DNA of 64,000 nucleotides. Source: Elusimicrobiota bacterium (GTDB taxonomy: Bacteria; Elusimicrobiota; Elusimicrobia; UBA1565). Where the stretch lies: positions 1 to 64,000 of the forward strand of contig JBAZVI010000004.1 in assembly GCA_041660925.1 (NCBI GenBank), read 5' to 3'. Of this stretch, positions 44,907 through 54,755 are shown in pieces (within the stretch, counting starts at the first letter, position 1; every line of letters starts with the position of its first letter). Below the pieces are notes generated by a model. That model saw nothing but the letters and a program-made list of their open reading frames with translations, made no database searches and was not told the origin of the DNA. Position numbers and translations under genes: made by a program.

Positions 44907-46937
44907 TCAGCGGCTTTCGAGAGCTCGGCCTCCCGGGTTCTTTGCGCGCTCTTCTTCGGCGCGCTTGCGGCGGATCTCCGAGATGTTCTTCGCGCGGACG
45001 TAGCGCAGGCGCTTGCGGTCCTGCTCCACGGCCGGGAGCATGTCGCCCAGGACGTTGAGCGCCGTCTGCACCATGTCCAGGATGCGGTCGGCGGGAAGGA
45101 TCATCGTGTAGACCTTGTTGATCTGCCCGGCCTCCAGGCCGGTCTGGCGGAGCACCGGCTCGAGCAGGGTGATGTTGGAGGCGGGGATCCCGGGCGCGCC
45201 CATCGCGATGACGAGGACCGTGAGGGCGGTGTTCAGATACTGCGCGAGGGTCGGCGCCGCGCCGAACATCGACAGCGCGTAGAACGCCGTCAGGCCCATG
45301 TAGAGCGCGGTGCCGTACATGTTGAACACCCCGCCCAGCGGCACCACGGCCTCGCGCGTCTTGCGGGAGACGCCCATGGCCTTGAGGGCCTCCTTCTCCG
45401 TCGGCATCGTCGCGCTGCTCGAGGAGATGCTGAAGCCGACGAGCGCGGCCTTGAGCAGCTCCTTGAAGTCCTTGGCGCGCGCGCCGAAGGCGAAATAGAC
45501 GGCCAGCATCGCGATGAAGCCGACGGCCATGCCGGCGAAGGCGGTGATGTAATAGCCTCCGAAAGTGCTCAGCAGGCCGAGTCCGCCCGTGGCCATGGTC
45601 ATCGAGAGCAGGACCGCCACGGCGGGGATGCCCACGATGTCGATGAACCTGGGGAAGACGACGTTGACGAGGTCGGCCGCCTTCTCTCCCAGCCGGCCGG
45701 CCTTCACGAGGAAGGGCGCGGTGCGGCCGTTGACCACGAGCCCGGCCGCCCGGTCATAGAGGCGCCGGAGCGCCCCTCTCCAGCCGGTCCCGTCGCTCGG
45801 TCCCGCCGAGCCGTCCTGGACGCCGCGCGCGCGCTTGTAGAGGAGCGCCGCGCCGGTGAACAGGCCGATGATCGGAAGCATGAACTGCATGGGGCTGAAG
45901 CCCCCGTCCGCCAGACCGGGGATGGCCGCGGCCGCGAAGCTCGCCGGGTTCACGACGGGGAGCAGGCTCGTCATCGCCATGGTGACGCCCGCCGAGATCG
46001 CGAGGCCCGCCACGGTGATCACGAGGAAGCCCAGCAAGGTGCGCGATTCCTTCACGACGCTGTAATGCGCGAAGGACTTGTACACGTTGAGGCCGATGAA
46101 GGGCGCGGCCAGCCAGGGCAGGCCGCCGAAGAACAGCCCGGGCAGGAGGCTCAGGACCGGGAGCGTGCCGAGGTTGATGCCCGCGAGTCCGACGGCGGCG
46201 CCCGCGGCGGCCGCGATGAGGAAGCGGTTCTCCTTGAGGACCTTCCAGAGCGAGAGCGTCTTCTGGCCGGACCCCGGCGCCTTGATTCCGGAGCTTCCTC
46301 CCTTCTTGAGCGCGGCGCGGCCGACCGAGGAGCTCAGGCCCGGGAGACGGCCCGGCGCTCCGGCCTCCGCAGCCGACACGGGGACGGCGTCCAAGGCCCG
46401 GCCGGCCTTCCCCGCGCCGCCGTCGAACGCGGCAGCCATGCGCTCGATGGGGGCCGCGTCCGCGGAGCCGGACGCTTCAAGGGCCGAGCGCGCCGGGACC
46501 GCGAGCTGTTCAAGGACCGAAAGCGGGGTCTGCGGGCCTTCGCGCCCCTCTTGCGCCCCTTTCGCCGGGGAGACCGCGTCCGCGGCGGAGCGCCGCAGGG
46601 CGGCGGCGGGCGCGAGGAGGAGCCGCGCGGCCTCGCTTTTCGCCTGAGGCGCCGCGGCGCTCGGCGCCTTGACGGAAGGGGAAACTGCGGGAACCTGCAG
46701 GGAGGGCAGCGCGATCCCGAGGACCGAAAGACCGCCCGGCGTCCGGATCTCCGCGAGCGTGCCGCCGAGCCGGACGCCCGCCCCGATCGCAATGACTCCG
46801 ACCGGGCTTAACGGAGTCGAAGCCGCGGGGATCGGCAGGGTCTGCGCCAGCGCCTCGTAAGGCCCCGTTCCCGGAGAAACGAGGAGGAACACCAACGCCA
46901 AGGCCGCCGCGAAGGGACGAGGGGATGCTCCGCGCAT
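44907..46937 (-). CDS. Dicarboxylate/amino-acid:cation symporter family protein with signal-peptide extension
   Basis: 676 residues; the usual SDF/DAACS protein is ~400-450. N-terminal signal ALALVFLLVSPGTGPYEALAQ, then TLPIPAASTPLSPVG matching the ABC-like protein's N-terminus and an Ala/Pro-rich stretch to ~230. The SDF core follows: HP1 serine motif SSSSATMPT, TM7 NMYGTALY (the NMDGT motif with Asp to Tyr), HP2 MGAPGIPAS, TM8 PADRILDMVQTALNVLGD. The Asp-to-Tyr change affects the cation-binding motif, so coupling may differ. Cytoplasmic charged tail KNISEIRRKRAEEERAK. TATAAC box (46949-46954) ends 11 nt before the ATG. Confidence 0.87.
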   Translation of the reverse strand: MRGASPRPFAAALALVFLLVSPGTGPYEALAQTLPIPAASTPLSPVGVIAIGAGVRLGGTLAEIRTPGGLSVLGIALPSLQVPAVSPSVKAPSAAAPQAKSEAARLLLAPAAALRRSAADAVSPAKGAQEGREGPQTPLSVLEQLAVPARSALEASGSADAAPIERMAAAFDGGAGKAGRALDAVPVSAAEAGAPGRLPGLSSSVGRAALKKGGSSGIKAPGSGQKTLSLWKVLKENRFLIAAAAGAAVGLAGINLGTLPVLSLLPGLFFGGLPWLAAPFIGLNVYKSFAHYSVVKESRTLLGFLVITVAGLAISAGVTMAMTSLLPVVNPASFAAAAIPGLADGGFSPMQFMLPIIGLFTGAALLYKRARGVQDGSAGPSDGTGWRGALRRLYDRAAGLVVNGRTAPFLVKAGRLGEKAADLVNVVFPRFIDIVGIPAVAVLLSMTMATGGLGLLSTFGGYYITAFAGMAVGFIAMLAVYFAFGARAKDFKELLKAALVGFSISSSSATMPTEKEALKAMGVSRKTREAVVPLGGVFNMYGTALYMGLTAFYALSMFGAAPTLAQYLNTALTVLVIAMGAPGIPASNITLLEPVLRQTGLEAGQINKVYTMILPADRILDMVQTALNVLGDMLPAVEQDRKRLRYVRAKNISEIRRKRAEEERAKNPGGRALESR

Positions 46938-46948
46938 ATGTACACTTG

Positions 46949-46954
46949 GTTATA
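46949..46954 (-). promoter_or_regulatory. -10 box (TATAAC) of the symporter gene
   Basis: Ends 11 nt upstream of the ATG at 46937; no Shine-Dalgarno site between. Confidence 0.55.
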
Positions 46955-46980
46955 GCGCGGCGGGCGAGGAAGCGTCAGGA

Positions 46981-47036
46981 CCTTTCGGGCCGGAGGACGA
47001 AGGCAAGGGACCCATGCGGAACCCGGTCCGAAAGGC
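46981..47036 (-). terminator. Possible terminator after the SecA-like gene
   Basis: Inverted repeat cctttcgg ... ccgaaagg with a long loop, 10 nt past the stop; no T-run. Confidence 0.4.
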
Positions 47037-47045
47037 GGGGGTTGC

Positions 47046-50000
47046 TCAGCGGCCTTCGAGGCCGCGGTACAGGGGGTTCTGGTACTTCGAGGCGTCCTTG
47101 AGGACGCCGGCGGAGCGGAGCTGTTCGAGCTCGACCTCGTTCTGACGCATGGTGAGGTACTTGTCCACGGTCTGGCGGTAGAGCTCGGTGAGCTTGGGGC
47201 TGGCCTGCCGCTGTTCGAGGCCCTCCACGAAGCGATGGACCGTGCCCCAGTCGGGGATGAGCTTGCCCTCGCGCATCGACATCGCCAGGCACTCCGGGCT
47301 CTCGCGCAGCTGCTGGAGGACCGGCTCCTCGCGCATCATCTTCTGGAAGACGGGGTCGCGCTGGGCGGTCTGGATGTCCATGACCAGCTTGAAGGTGCGT
47401 GTCGTCGGGTGGTCGGGAGTCGAGGGCAGGATGCGCCCGAGGTCGATGCGGCCCTGCGCCTGGATGCTGTGCACGCCCGACATCTCCTGCGGGTCCACGA
47501 TGAGCATCTGGAAATCCTTGTAGCCCTTGAACGCCGTGGGGCTCGGGTTGCCGCGGTCGCCCTTGAAGTTGAGGTCGAGGCCGCGGCCGCCGACGCGGGT
47601 GTCGAGCATGAGCACCTTGACCTTGCCGGTGGTCATGCCGTCGAGGTTCATCTGCTCGCCGACCTTCGCGTTCGGGCGGTTGAGGCGCAGGAACTCGGAG
47701 TCGGAGAACACCATCGCGATGTTCTCGGGCTGGAGCTTCCCGGTCTTGATGAGGTACTTGCGCACCGCCTTGACCATGCGCGTGTCGGAGAGGCTGAGCA
47801 CGACGAGGCCGTTGGGGTCGGCCATGGCTTTGTTCACGGCCTCACCGATGGTCTGGAACTTGCCGGCGGGGTTCTCATGGATCTCGAGGCGCACGTTGGG
47901 GGCGCCCTCCGAGCCCTTGCCCACGATGTTGACCTTGTTCCCGTTCATGTAGGAGTAGAACTCCTTGCCGGTCGTGCCCGAGAAGCCCACGAAGCGGACG
48001 TTGTGGTTGTCCCGGATGAGGTCGTTCATCGTGACCATCGTCTTGTGCTCGTAGGGGAGCGTCAGGTCGGTCCCGTACTCAAGCTCCCAGTAGCGCCGCG
48101 TCGGCGTGTCCATGGACTCGAACCACTGTCCGTTGTGGATGACGTTCACGCGGCCGGTGATGTTGTCGACGCGGATGTTGGCCGGGTTGTCGAGGTAGCC
48201 GCGCGCGAGGTTGAAGAGCTCCGTGCGCACCCAGCCCGAGCCCTGGCCGCTCACGCCCCGCGGGAGGATCGTCGAGGGCAGGATCTCCCAGAACATGCGC
48301 CAGCGGACGTCCGGCGGCAGGAAGGGGTCGTTGAGGAAGGCCTTGACCAGCCCGCGCGCGTGCGTGCGGGCCAGGCCGTCGGTGCTCGCCGTGACGGGCT
48401 TCAGGAAGCCCGCGTCGCCGAGTCCCGGGATCTTGGAGAGCGTCCAGCGCAGGCCCGTCCACTGCAGCGCGTAGCGGGCGGCGAGCTCGGTCGCCGGGAC
48501 GCCGTCGATGCGGCGCTGCCAGGCCTCGACGGCGCGCTGCGAGGTGAAGTCCACGCGCTTGAGCTGGGATTCGAAGGCGGTCCCGGTCGGGAGGATGCTC
48601 ACGCGCGCGGCGTCGGCCTCGGGGCCCTTGAAGGAGGCCAGGTCGGTCTTCCACGCGGCGGCCGTCCCCTGGGCTTCGGCGCGCAGGCCCTCGAGCTGGG
48701 CCCGCATGAGCTCGCGCTGGGGCGCCTCGAAGGGCTTCAGGCGCGCGTTGATGTCGGAGAACTTCCCGTTCCATTCATCGACGACGCGCTGGGCCCCGGC
48801 GACCTTGTCCTTGAGGACGGTCTTTCCCGGAGCGTCGGCGGCGTCGAACTCGGCCTTCGCCGCCCGGAGGGCGTCGTCGGCCTTGAGCATCTGCTCGTAG
48901 GCGGTCTGGCGGGCGGTCATCACCGCCTGGTGCTCGGCGCTGACGGGCTTGTCGAGGAGCTTGGAGATCTCGGCGGCCCGCGCGTCCCAGCGCGCCTTGA
49001 GGTCGCGGGCCTTGGCGACCAGGGGCTGGGCGGCCGGGTCCTTGCCCGCGAGGCTCTCCATGGCCGCCAGGAACTTCTTGCCTGATTCGGTGAGCGTCGT
49101 CCCGGCGGCCTTGGGCGCCTCCATGAGCACCTGGCCGTCGTCCTGGACGCGGGTCTTGGAATAGACCATCGAGTACATGTCCTGGCGCATCTTCGAGAAG
49201 ATCTCGTAGATCGGGTTCTCGCGCGTCACGGCGCGGTCGACGAGGCCCTCGCGCTGGGTCAGGAGCTCCCGCGCCCGCGTCTCCCACCCCGGCTTGCCCT
49301 CGCGCACGACCTGTCGGAGGCCGTCGGCGTTGGCGCGCAGGTCGGCGCGGGCCTGGGCCCCGCCCTCGGAGACGCGCAGGGCCTGCGACTCGAGCTGCCG
49401 GGCCATGTCGGCGTGCCCCTCGGAGCGGGCCAGCTTCGCCATGCGGCGCAGCCCCTTGGCGGTGGTCTCGCCGGCGGGCTCGCTCTGGACGAGGACGGAC
49501 TTCTGGGAGAGCAGGATGTTCTCGAGGTCGGCGCGGAAGCCCTTGAGGTCCACGGCGCCCCTCGTGCGGCGCTCGGCGAGGGCGGTGCGCAGGTCCCGGC
49601 CGGACTCCGCGAGCATGCTGCGCGCCTCCCCCTCGGGGAGGGCCGTCAGGAGCGCGTCCTGCTTGCCGATGAGCTTCTGCATCCGTCCCTCGAAGCGGGC
49701 CAGGTCCGTCTGCGCGAGGCCCGTCTGCAGCTCGCGGAGCTTGGCGTCGAGGCGCTGGACCTGCTCGCCGGCCTTCGGGCCGGGGGTCGCCTTGAGCTCG
49801 GCGACGAGGTCCTGAAGGGCCTTGGCTTCGGCCTCGGGCAGCGCGTTGCCGCCCGAGCGGCGCAACCAGCCGTTCGCCCGCTCGAGGGCGCGGCCCTTGT
49901 CGCCGGAGGGCGTGAAGGCCTTGGTCTCGAGCAGCATGAGCTCGCGCGAGACCTGCATCATCTCCTTGGCGTTCTGGAGCACGGCCTCGCGCGCCTCGCC

Positions 50001-53000
50001 GGCCGGCATGGCGTCCGCGGCGGCCTGCATGCGCCGGACCTGGGCCTCGAGGCTCTTCTGGGCCTCCTGCGGGCCGCGGTCGAGCATGGTCTGCAGGCGC
50101 CGGCCAATGTCCTTGAGCATCTTGTAGCCGACCGCGTCCTTGGAGACGCCGGCGGTGGTCTCGCCGATGGTGAGCGCCGGCTGCTGGGCGGCCCCGTCCA
50201 TCTCGTCGCCGAGCAGCCAGTAGTCCTCCGCCACGCTCTTGACCTTGAGCTTTCCCTCGGCGATCTTGGTCTTGAAGCCCTCCCAGGTGTCGATGGTCAT
50301 CTTCGTGGTGAGCTTCTTGAGACTGCGGAAGTCCACGCGCGCCTGGGACTCGAGGTTCGACTGCACGGTGAGGAACATCGTCTGCTTGCCGCGCATCGCC
50401 GCGTCGGCGTCGGCGAAGGGCAGCAGGCCCTCGAAGGCCAGCAGGGTCTTGCCGGCGCCGGTCTTCATCTGCAGGAAGGTCCGCACGACGTCGGAGACCT
50501 GGGTGCCCTTCTGGCTGACCGAGTAGAGGAAGTACATCATGCCTTCGAACTGCACGTCGCGCCAGCCCGGGAGGCCGTCGCCCTTGGCGTTCTTGAGGAT
50601 CCAGGGGGAGTTGACGACCTCCTTGACCGCGGATTCGGCCACCTGGTAGTCGGCGACGGAGACCTTGCCCTTGAGGCCCTCGAGCCCCTTGCCGAGGTCG
50701 CTGACCAGCGTCAGGAAGTCTCCGGGGTTGGGGGTCTCGCCGGGCTTCGGGGGTTTCTCTCCGATGCGGACGACCGGGTCGCTCGCGCCGCGGTTCTGCG
50801 CCGTCCACTCGAGGGTGCGCTTGAGCACGCCGTCCACGAAGTCCTGGACATCGGCGTTCTTCGCGGGGCGGGAGGAATACTCGGTGCTCAGCGCCTCGAG
50901 CGAGGACTTCACGCGGGCGCTGAAGGCCTCGGGGCGGTTGAAGTACTGGAAGCGCTTCTGGATGGCCTCGAGATACTCGACGGATTTCGTGAGCACGGAG
51001 CTTTCGACGGGGGAGAGCGCGGACTTCTGGCCCTCGATCTGCGCCCGGAACTCGTCGAGGAGGGCCGTGTAGTGCTTGCTCGCGTCGACGTGCTTGGAGC
51101 CCTGGCGGTCCTTCCACTCCAGGGTGCGGTTCATGAAGTTCTCGACGGCGTTCTGGAAGGCCTTCGAGGGCGTCTTGTTCTTCGCCAGCGCCTCGACGAG
51201 CTCGCGCGCCTTGCCCTGCACCATGTTCTCGGACTCGATGTAGGGCTTGAGCAGGGCGAGGCTCGCGTCGAGCTGGGGCTTGGGCACCGAGCGCCCCTCG
51301 GCGTTGGCGCGATAGAGGATGCGCGCCACCTCCTCCTGGTGGCCGAGACTCACGGTCCCGAAGCCCTCGACGGGCTTGCCGAGCTTCGAGGCGAGGATGT
51401 CCTTGGCGAGCTTCGGGCTGTCGAGGACGGCCTTCTCGAAGAGGCCCTGGGCCTGGTCGCGCACCTCGTCGTTGATGATGAGGCGGCCGACCTGCTTGTT
51501 GTCTCCCATCTGGCTGACTTCGTAGAAGCGCAGGGGGTTGACCGCCCCCTTCTTCCCGTCGCCGCCGAGCGCGAGCGGGAGCTCCTCGCGGATGGCGTCG
51601 TACTTCATCTGCTTGGTGACCTTGAAGGTCCCGTTCTGTCCGCTCTCGCCGCGCCAACGGAAGTTGAAGATCTTCTCCATGTAGGAGCTCGTCGGCGAGC
51701 CCTTGAGCCCCAGCTCGGTGATGTCGGCGGCGGCGTTGGCGATCTTGTCGAGCTCCCCGGCCTTCTTGTACTCCTCGTAGCCCTGCTGACTCTGGCGCAT
51801 GGCCTTGGCCTGGGCCTCGTAGCGGGCCGGGTAGGTCGGCAGCAGCAGCCACAGCGGCTTCTCCATCCACGCCAGCCCGGCCTTCTCGGAGCGCTTGATG
51901 CGCCGCTCGATGTTCTCGCCGTCGATGGTGTTGAAGCGGTAGTTGAGCTCCGTGGCCGCGGCGCCGATCCCGGTGCTGAAGACGTAGTACTTGGCGATGT
52001 TGTCGCCCATGCTCAGCGCGGTCGCGACGCCCGCCTTCCAGCCGCCGGCCTGGACCAGGCCTCCGAGGCCGACCTTGCCGAAGGTCTGCGCGGCCTTCTC
52101 CATGCCCATCGTGCGCAGGCCGGAGTCCACGGCCGCGCTCACGTTGCCGAAGAGACCGCGGGTGGCCAGGGACTCGGAGGCCTGGGAGAGCACGGGCACG
52201 CCCTCGAAGGCGTTGGAGGGCACGCCGGCGTAGAGGAGCATCGGGTGCCACGACTCGGTCGCCCACTTGGCGCCCTGCTGGTAGCCGAGCCCGAAGGCTT
52301 CCCCCGCGGAGGCGAATGGGGAATGTCCGCCGCCGATCGTCTCCTGGTAGGCGTGCGTGCCGGCCGCCATGACGCCCGAGGTCGTGCCCGAGAGGCCGAA
52401 GGAGAAGGCCGACATGCGCGCGCCGGCGTTGACGAAGCGGACCATCGAGGCCTCAGCGGCCCGCATGACCTTCGTGGAGGCGTAGAGCTTGTCGGCCGCC
52501 GGGCTCAGCGTCGCGAGGCGGATGGCGGTGTTCTCGGCGATCGCGCCGACGACGCGGAAAAGGACCGCCGAATATTTCCCGACCTTCCCCATGGTGTCGA
52601 GCGCCTTGGCGGTGGTGAAGGCGACCTTGGCGACGCCGCTCAAGGCGGCCGAGGCGACCGGCGCGGCGACGGCGAGGGCCGCGGACCAGATGACCGTGTT
52701 GATGACCATGCCGGTCCAGACGTGGACCTGGGCGACGCTGTTGAGCACGGTCTGGCTCTTCTTGAGCGAGGCCTGGATGCGCTGAGCGTCGGTGAACTCC
52801 GAGTCTCCGCGCAGGTCCACCTCGCGGTAGGCCATGACCGCGTCGGGGTCGAGCGCGAGCAGCGCCTTGCGTGCCCCCTTGAAATCCTCGGCCGCGATGA
52901 GACGGGTGACGGCCAGCAGCTGCGGCTGATACTTCGTCACCGCCGCGCGGTTGCGCACGTAGCCGGACGCTCCCTCGCCGCCGAGCCAGCTCGGGGTCTT

Positions 53001-54656
53001 GCTCCAGAGCTTGGCGCCCTGCAGGGTCACCCACGGCGTGACGCCGGAGTCCTCGTCCTTGGCGACCTTCGAGAGGCCCGGCATGGAGAGATAGAGGATG
53101 TAGTCGAGCCCCACCTCGCCGAGCTGGGCCTGCGTGGCCTGCAGCGCGTTGGTGATGGCGCCCATGCCCGTCACGGGGTCGGCGCTCAGCGCGTTGCGCT
53201 TGATGCGCTCGAGGGCCGCGAGCAGCTGCTGGATGCGCGCGGCGACGGCCTTGCCGGCGGTCTTGTACTTGCCCTTCTCCTCCTCGGTGAGCGGGGCCTC
53301 GCGCAGGGCTTTGAGCAGGGTCTCGGCGTCGGGCGCGTCCTTGATGAGGCTCAGGTTCACCGCGATCGAGCTGATGGCGGCCTCGTAGCCGAGCGATTCG
53401 AGCTGGTTGATGGCCTGGAAGCGCTGGGACTCGGCGAAGGAGAGGACGATCGACTTGAAGACGACCTGGCTCTCGCCCTGGAGCCCGGAGACCTCCTCGG
53501 GGAGGATGAAGTCGCGGCCCTTGAACTGCTCGACGCGCTTGCGGTAGGCCTCCAGCGCCTTGCGGCCGGCCGCGAGGTACTTGGCGCGGTCCTCGAGACG
53601 GCATTCGATGAGCTCGAAGTAGTCGGCGACCTTCCTCTTGCAGACGGAATCGTATTCGCCGAGCTTCTTCTTCTTCGCATCCTTGATGAGGTCGGCCTCG
53701 AGCGTCTTCTCCTTGAGGAACTGGTCCTCCCGGTACTGCTTGCCCAGCAGCTGCGCCAGGCGCATCATGCGGTCGATGCGCAGGCCCTTCTCCTGCTGGT
53801 CGATCTGCTCCTCGCGCTGACAGAAGTCGTAGTAGAGGGTCTGGTAGTTGTAGCGGCCGGTCTCAGGGATGAGCGGGGCGCAGGGGGGCCGGTTCTTGTT
53901 CATCTTGCGCTGCTGCTGCTGAACGTCCCGGCGGAAGGTGACGACCCCGCCCACCGGGCCGCAGGACCAGTCCTCCCACGTCCCCCCCTCCTGCTCCCTC
54001 TTCTTGAAGTCCTCGAACGCGGAGAGCGTCATCTTATCGGGCTCGCGGGAGTCCGGCCAGCCCTGCTTGCGGCAGGCCATGCCCTTGGTCATCTTGACCG
54101 CGATGCCCTTGGCGTCCTCGAAGAAGAAGCCTTCGTTGGTCTCGACCTGGACGTACTCGGGGGCCTTGCCGCCGGGGTCCTGCTGCATGACGCCGGTGAG
54201 GATGGCGTTGAGCTTGGCCGAGAGCATCCAGGCGTCCTCTGCGTTGGTCCCGCCGATGTCGCCGTAGCGCTTCTGGACGTCCTGGAGGGCTTTCTCGACG
54301 GACTTCTTCTTCGATTCGGTATACGCGCCGCTCTCGCGGATGTCGTCGAAGGTCTCGCGGTAGTCCTTGATCTTGCTCTCGTCGGCGCGGAAGACGCGGT
54401 AGATGACCTGGCCGATGGCGGTCAACTGGCCGTTCGCGTCGAAGAGGTAGCCCTTGAAGTTGTCGTCCTCGCCCTTGAGGACGCCCTTCTGCTGGAAGAA
54501 CTTGAGCGCCTGCGCCGGATCGACGGGAGGAGCGACGGCGTCGGTGGCGGTGGACTTGGGGGCGGCGACGTTCCCGGCGAACGCGGCGGAAGGCACGCTC
54601 GTCCAGGCGAGCGCGGCGCAGAGCGTCGCGGCGGTCAGTCGTCGATAGAGGTCCAT
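47046..54656 (-). CDS. 2,536-residue SecA-like/superfamily-2 ATPase with N-terminal signal peptide
   Basis: Signal peptide MDLYRRLTAATLCAALAWTS...AFA-GN. Residues ~35-600 are helical and charged; ~635-670 is hydrophobic (one or two helices); ~700-1380 is helical. Then a SecA-type motor: Walker A QMKTGAGKTLLA (~1393-1404; SecA has MKTGEGKT) and Walker B LLGDEMDGAAQQPALTIGE (~1478-1496; SecA VDEVDS...). A ~730-residue coiled-coil insertion separates these from the second RecA half: VGFSGTTGKEFYSYM (~2222), DTRVGGRGLDLNF (~2350; SecA AGRGTDI), QAQGRIDLGR (~2398, motif VI). Role unknown. A periplasmic location would leave it without ATP, so topology is the key question. The start codon lies 4-5 nt after a TTATAG box. 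Confidence 0.85.
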   Translation of the reverse strand: MDLYRRLTAATLCAALAWTSVPSAAFAGNVAAPKSTATDAVAPPVDPAQALKFFQQKGVLKGEDDNFKGYLFDANGQLTAIGQVIYRVFRADESKIKDYRETFDDIRESGAYTESKKKSVEKALQDVQKRYGDIGGTNAEDAWMLSAKLNAILTGVMQQDPGGKAPEYVQVETNEGFFFEDAKGIAVKMTKGMACRKQGWPDSREPDKMTLSAFEDFKKREQEGGTWEDWSCGPVGGVVTFRRDVQQQQRKMNKNRPPCAPLIPETGRYNYQTLYYDFCQREEQIDQQEKGLRIDRMMRLAQLLGKQYREDQFLKEKTLEADLIKDAKKKKLGEYDSVCKRKVADYFELIECRLEDRAKYLAAGRKALEAYRKRVEQFKGRDFILPEEVSGLQGESQVVFKSIVLSFAESQRFQAINQLESLGYEAAISSIAVNLSLIKDAPDAETLLKALREAPLTEEEKGKYKTAGKAVAARIQQLLAALERIKRNALSADPVTGMGAITNALQATQAQLGEVGLDYILYLSMPGLSKVAKDEDSGVTPWVTLQGAKLWSKTPSWLGGEGASGYVRNRAAVTKYQPQLLAVTRLIAAEDFKGARKALLALDPDAVMAYREVDLRGDSEFTDAQRIQASLKKSQTVLNSVAQVHVWTGMVINTVIWSAALAVAAPVASAALSGVAKVAFTTAKALDTMGKVGKYSAVLFRVVGAIAENTAIRLATLSPAADKLYASTKVMRAAEASMVRFVNAGARMSAFSFGLSGTTSGVMAAGTHAYQETIGGGHSPFASAGEAFGLGYQQGAKWATESWHPMLLYAGVPSNAFEGVPVLSQASESLATRGLFGNVSAAVDSGLRTMGMEKAAQTFGKVGLGGLVQAGGWKAGVATALSMGDNIAKYYVFSTGIGAAATELNYRFNTIDGENIERRIKRSEKAGLAWMEKPLWLLLPTYPARYEAQAKAMRQSQQGYEEYKKAGELDKIANAAADITELGLKGSPTSSYMEKIFNFRWRGESGQNGTFKVTKQMKYDAIREELPLALGGDGKKGAVNPLRFYEVSQMGDNKQVGRLIINDEVRDQAQGLFEKAVLDSPKLAKDILASKLGKPVEGFGTVSLGHQEEVARILYRANAEGRSVPKPQLDASLALLKPYIESENMVQGKARELVEALAKNKTPSKAFQNAVENFMNRTLEWKDRQGSKHVDASKHYTALLDEFRAQIEGQKSALSPVESSVLTKSVEYLEAIQKRFQYFNRPEAFSARVKSSLEALSTEYSSRPAKNADVQDFVDGVLKRTLEWTAQNRGASDPVVRIGEKPPKPGETPNPGDFLTLVSDLGKGLEGLKGKVSVADYQVAESAVKEVVNSPWILKNAKGDGLPGWRDVQFEGMMYFLYSVSQKGTQVSDVVRTFLQMKTGAGKTLLAFEGLLPFADADAAMRGKQTMFLTVQSNLESQARVDFRSLKKLTTKMTIDTWEGFKTKIAEGKLKVKSVAEDYWLLGDEMDGAAQQPALTIGETTAGVSKDAVGYKMLKDIGRRLQTMLDRGPQEAQKSLEAQVRRMQAAADAMPAGEAREAVLQNAKEMMQVSRELMLLETKAFTPSGDKGRALERANGWLRRSGGNALPEAEAKALQDLVAELKATPGPKAGEQVQRLDAKLRELQTGLAQTDLARFEGRMQKLIGKQDALLTALPEGEARSMLAESGRDLRTALAERRTRGAVDLKGFRADLENILLSQKSVLVQSEPAGETTAKGLRRMAKLARSEGHADMARQLESQALRVSEGGAQARADLRANADGLRQVVREGKPGWETRARELLTQREGLVDRAVTRENPIYEIFSKMRQDMYSMVYSKTRVQDDGQVLMEAPKAAGTTLTESGKKFLAAMESLAGKDPAAQPLVAKARDLKARWDARAAEISKLLDKPVSAEHQAVMTARQTAYEQMLKADDALRAAKAEFDAADAPGKTVLKDKVAGAQRVVDEWNGKFSDINARLKPFEAPQRELMRAQLEGLRAEAQGTAAAWKTDLASFKGPEADAARVSILPTGTAFESQLKRVDFTSQRAVEAWQRRIDGVPATELAARYALQWTGLRWTLSKIPGLGDAGFLKPVTASTDGLARTHARGLVKAFLNDPFLPPDVRWRMFWEILPSTILPRGVSGQGSGWVRTELFNLARGYLDNPANIRVDNITGRVNVIHNGQWFESMDTPTRRYWELEYGTDLTLPYEHKTMVTMNDLIRDNHNVRFVGFSGTTGKEFYSYMNGNKVNIVGKGSEGAPNVRLEIHENPAGKFQTIGEAVNKAMADPNGLVVLSLSDTRMVKAVRKYLIKTGKLQPENIAMVFSDSEFLRLNRPNAKVGEQMNLDGMTTGKVKVLMLDTRVGGRGLDLNFKGDRGNPSPTAFKGYKDFQMLIVDPQEMSGVHSIQAQGRIDLGRILPSTPDHPTTRTFKLVMDIQTAQRDPVFQKMMREEPVLQQLRESPECLAMSMREGKLIPDWGTVHRFVEGLEQRQASPKLTELYRQTVDKYLTMRQNEVELEQLRSAGVLKDASKYQNPLYRGLEGR

Positions 54657-54660
54657 CGCC

Positions 54661-54667
54661 CTATAAG
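54661..54667 (-). promoter_or_regulatory. -10 box (CTTATAG) of the SecA-like gene
   Basis: Lies 4-5 nt from the ATG at 54656, implying a leaderless transcript independent of the upstream gene. Confidence 0.45.
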
Positions 54668-54696
54668 GTTAGCGCCGAAGTCCTATGCGCTCCAGA

Positions 54697-54755
54697 CGCG
54701 AAAGGCCCAGCCCGCCGGGTGTCCTTAGACCCGCGCGGGCTGGGTCCTTGGGCCT
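54697..54755 (-). terminator. Terminator after the 1,094-residue secreted protein gene
   Basis: Long stem ggcccaaggacccagcccgc / gcgggctgggcc with an internal bulge, followed by TTTCG on the minus strand. Confidence 0.75.

Noticed and set aside
49413..54728. A 1,771-codon + strand frame opposite the SecA-like gene
   Set aside because: Antisense shadow of the same type; no domain and no start context.
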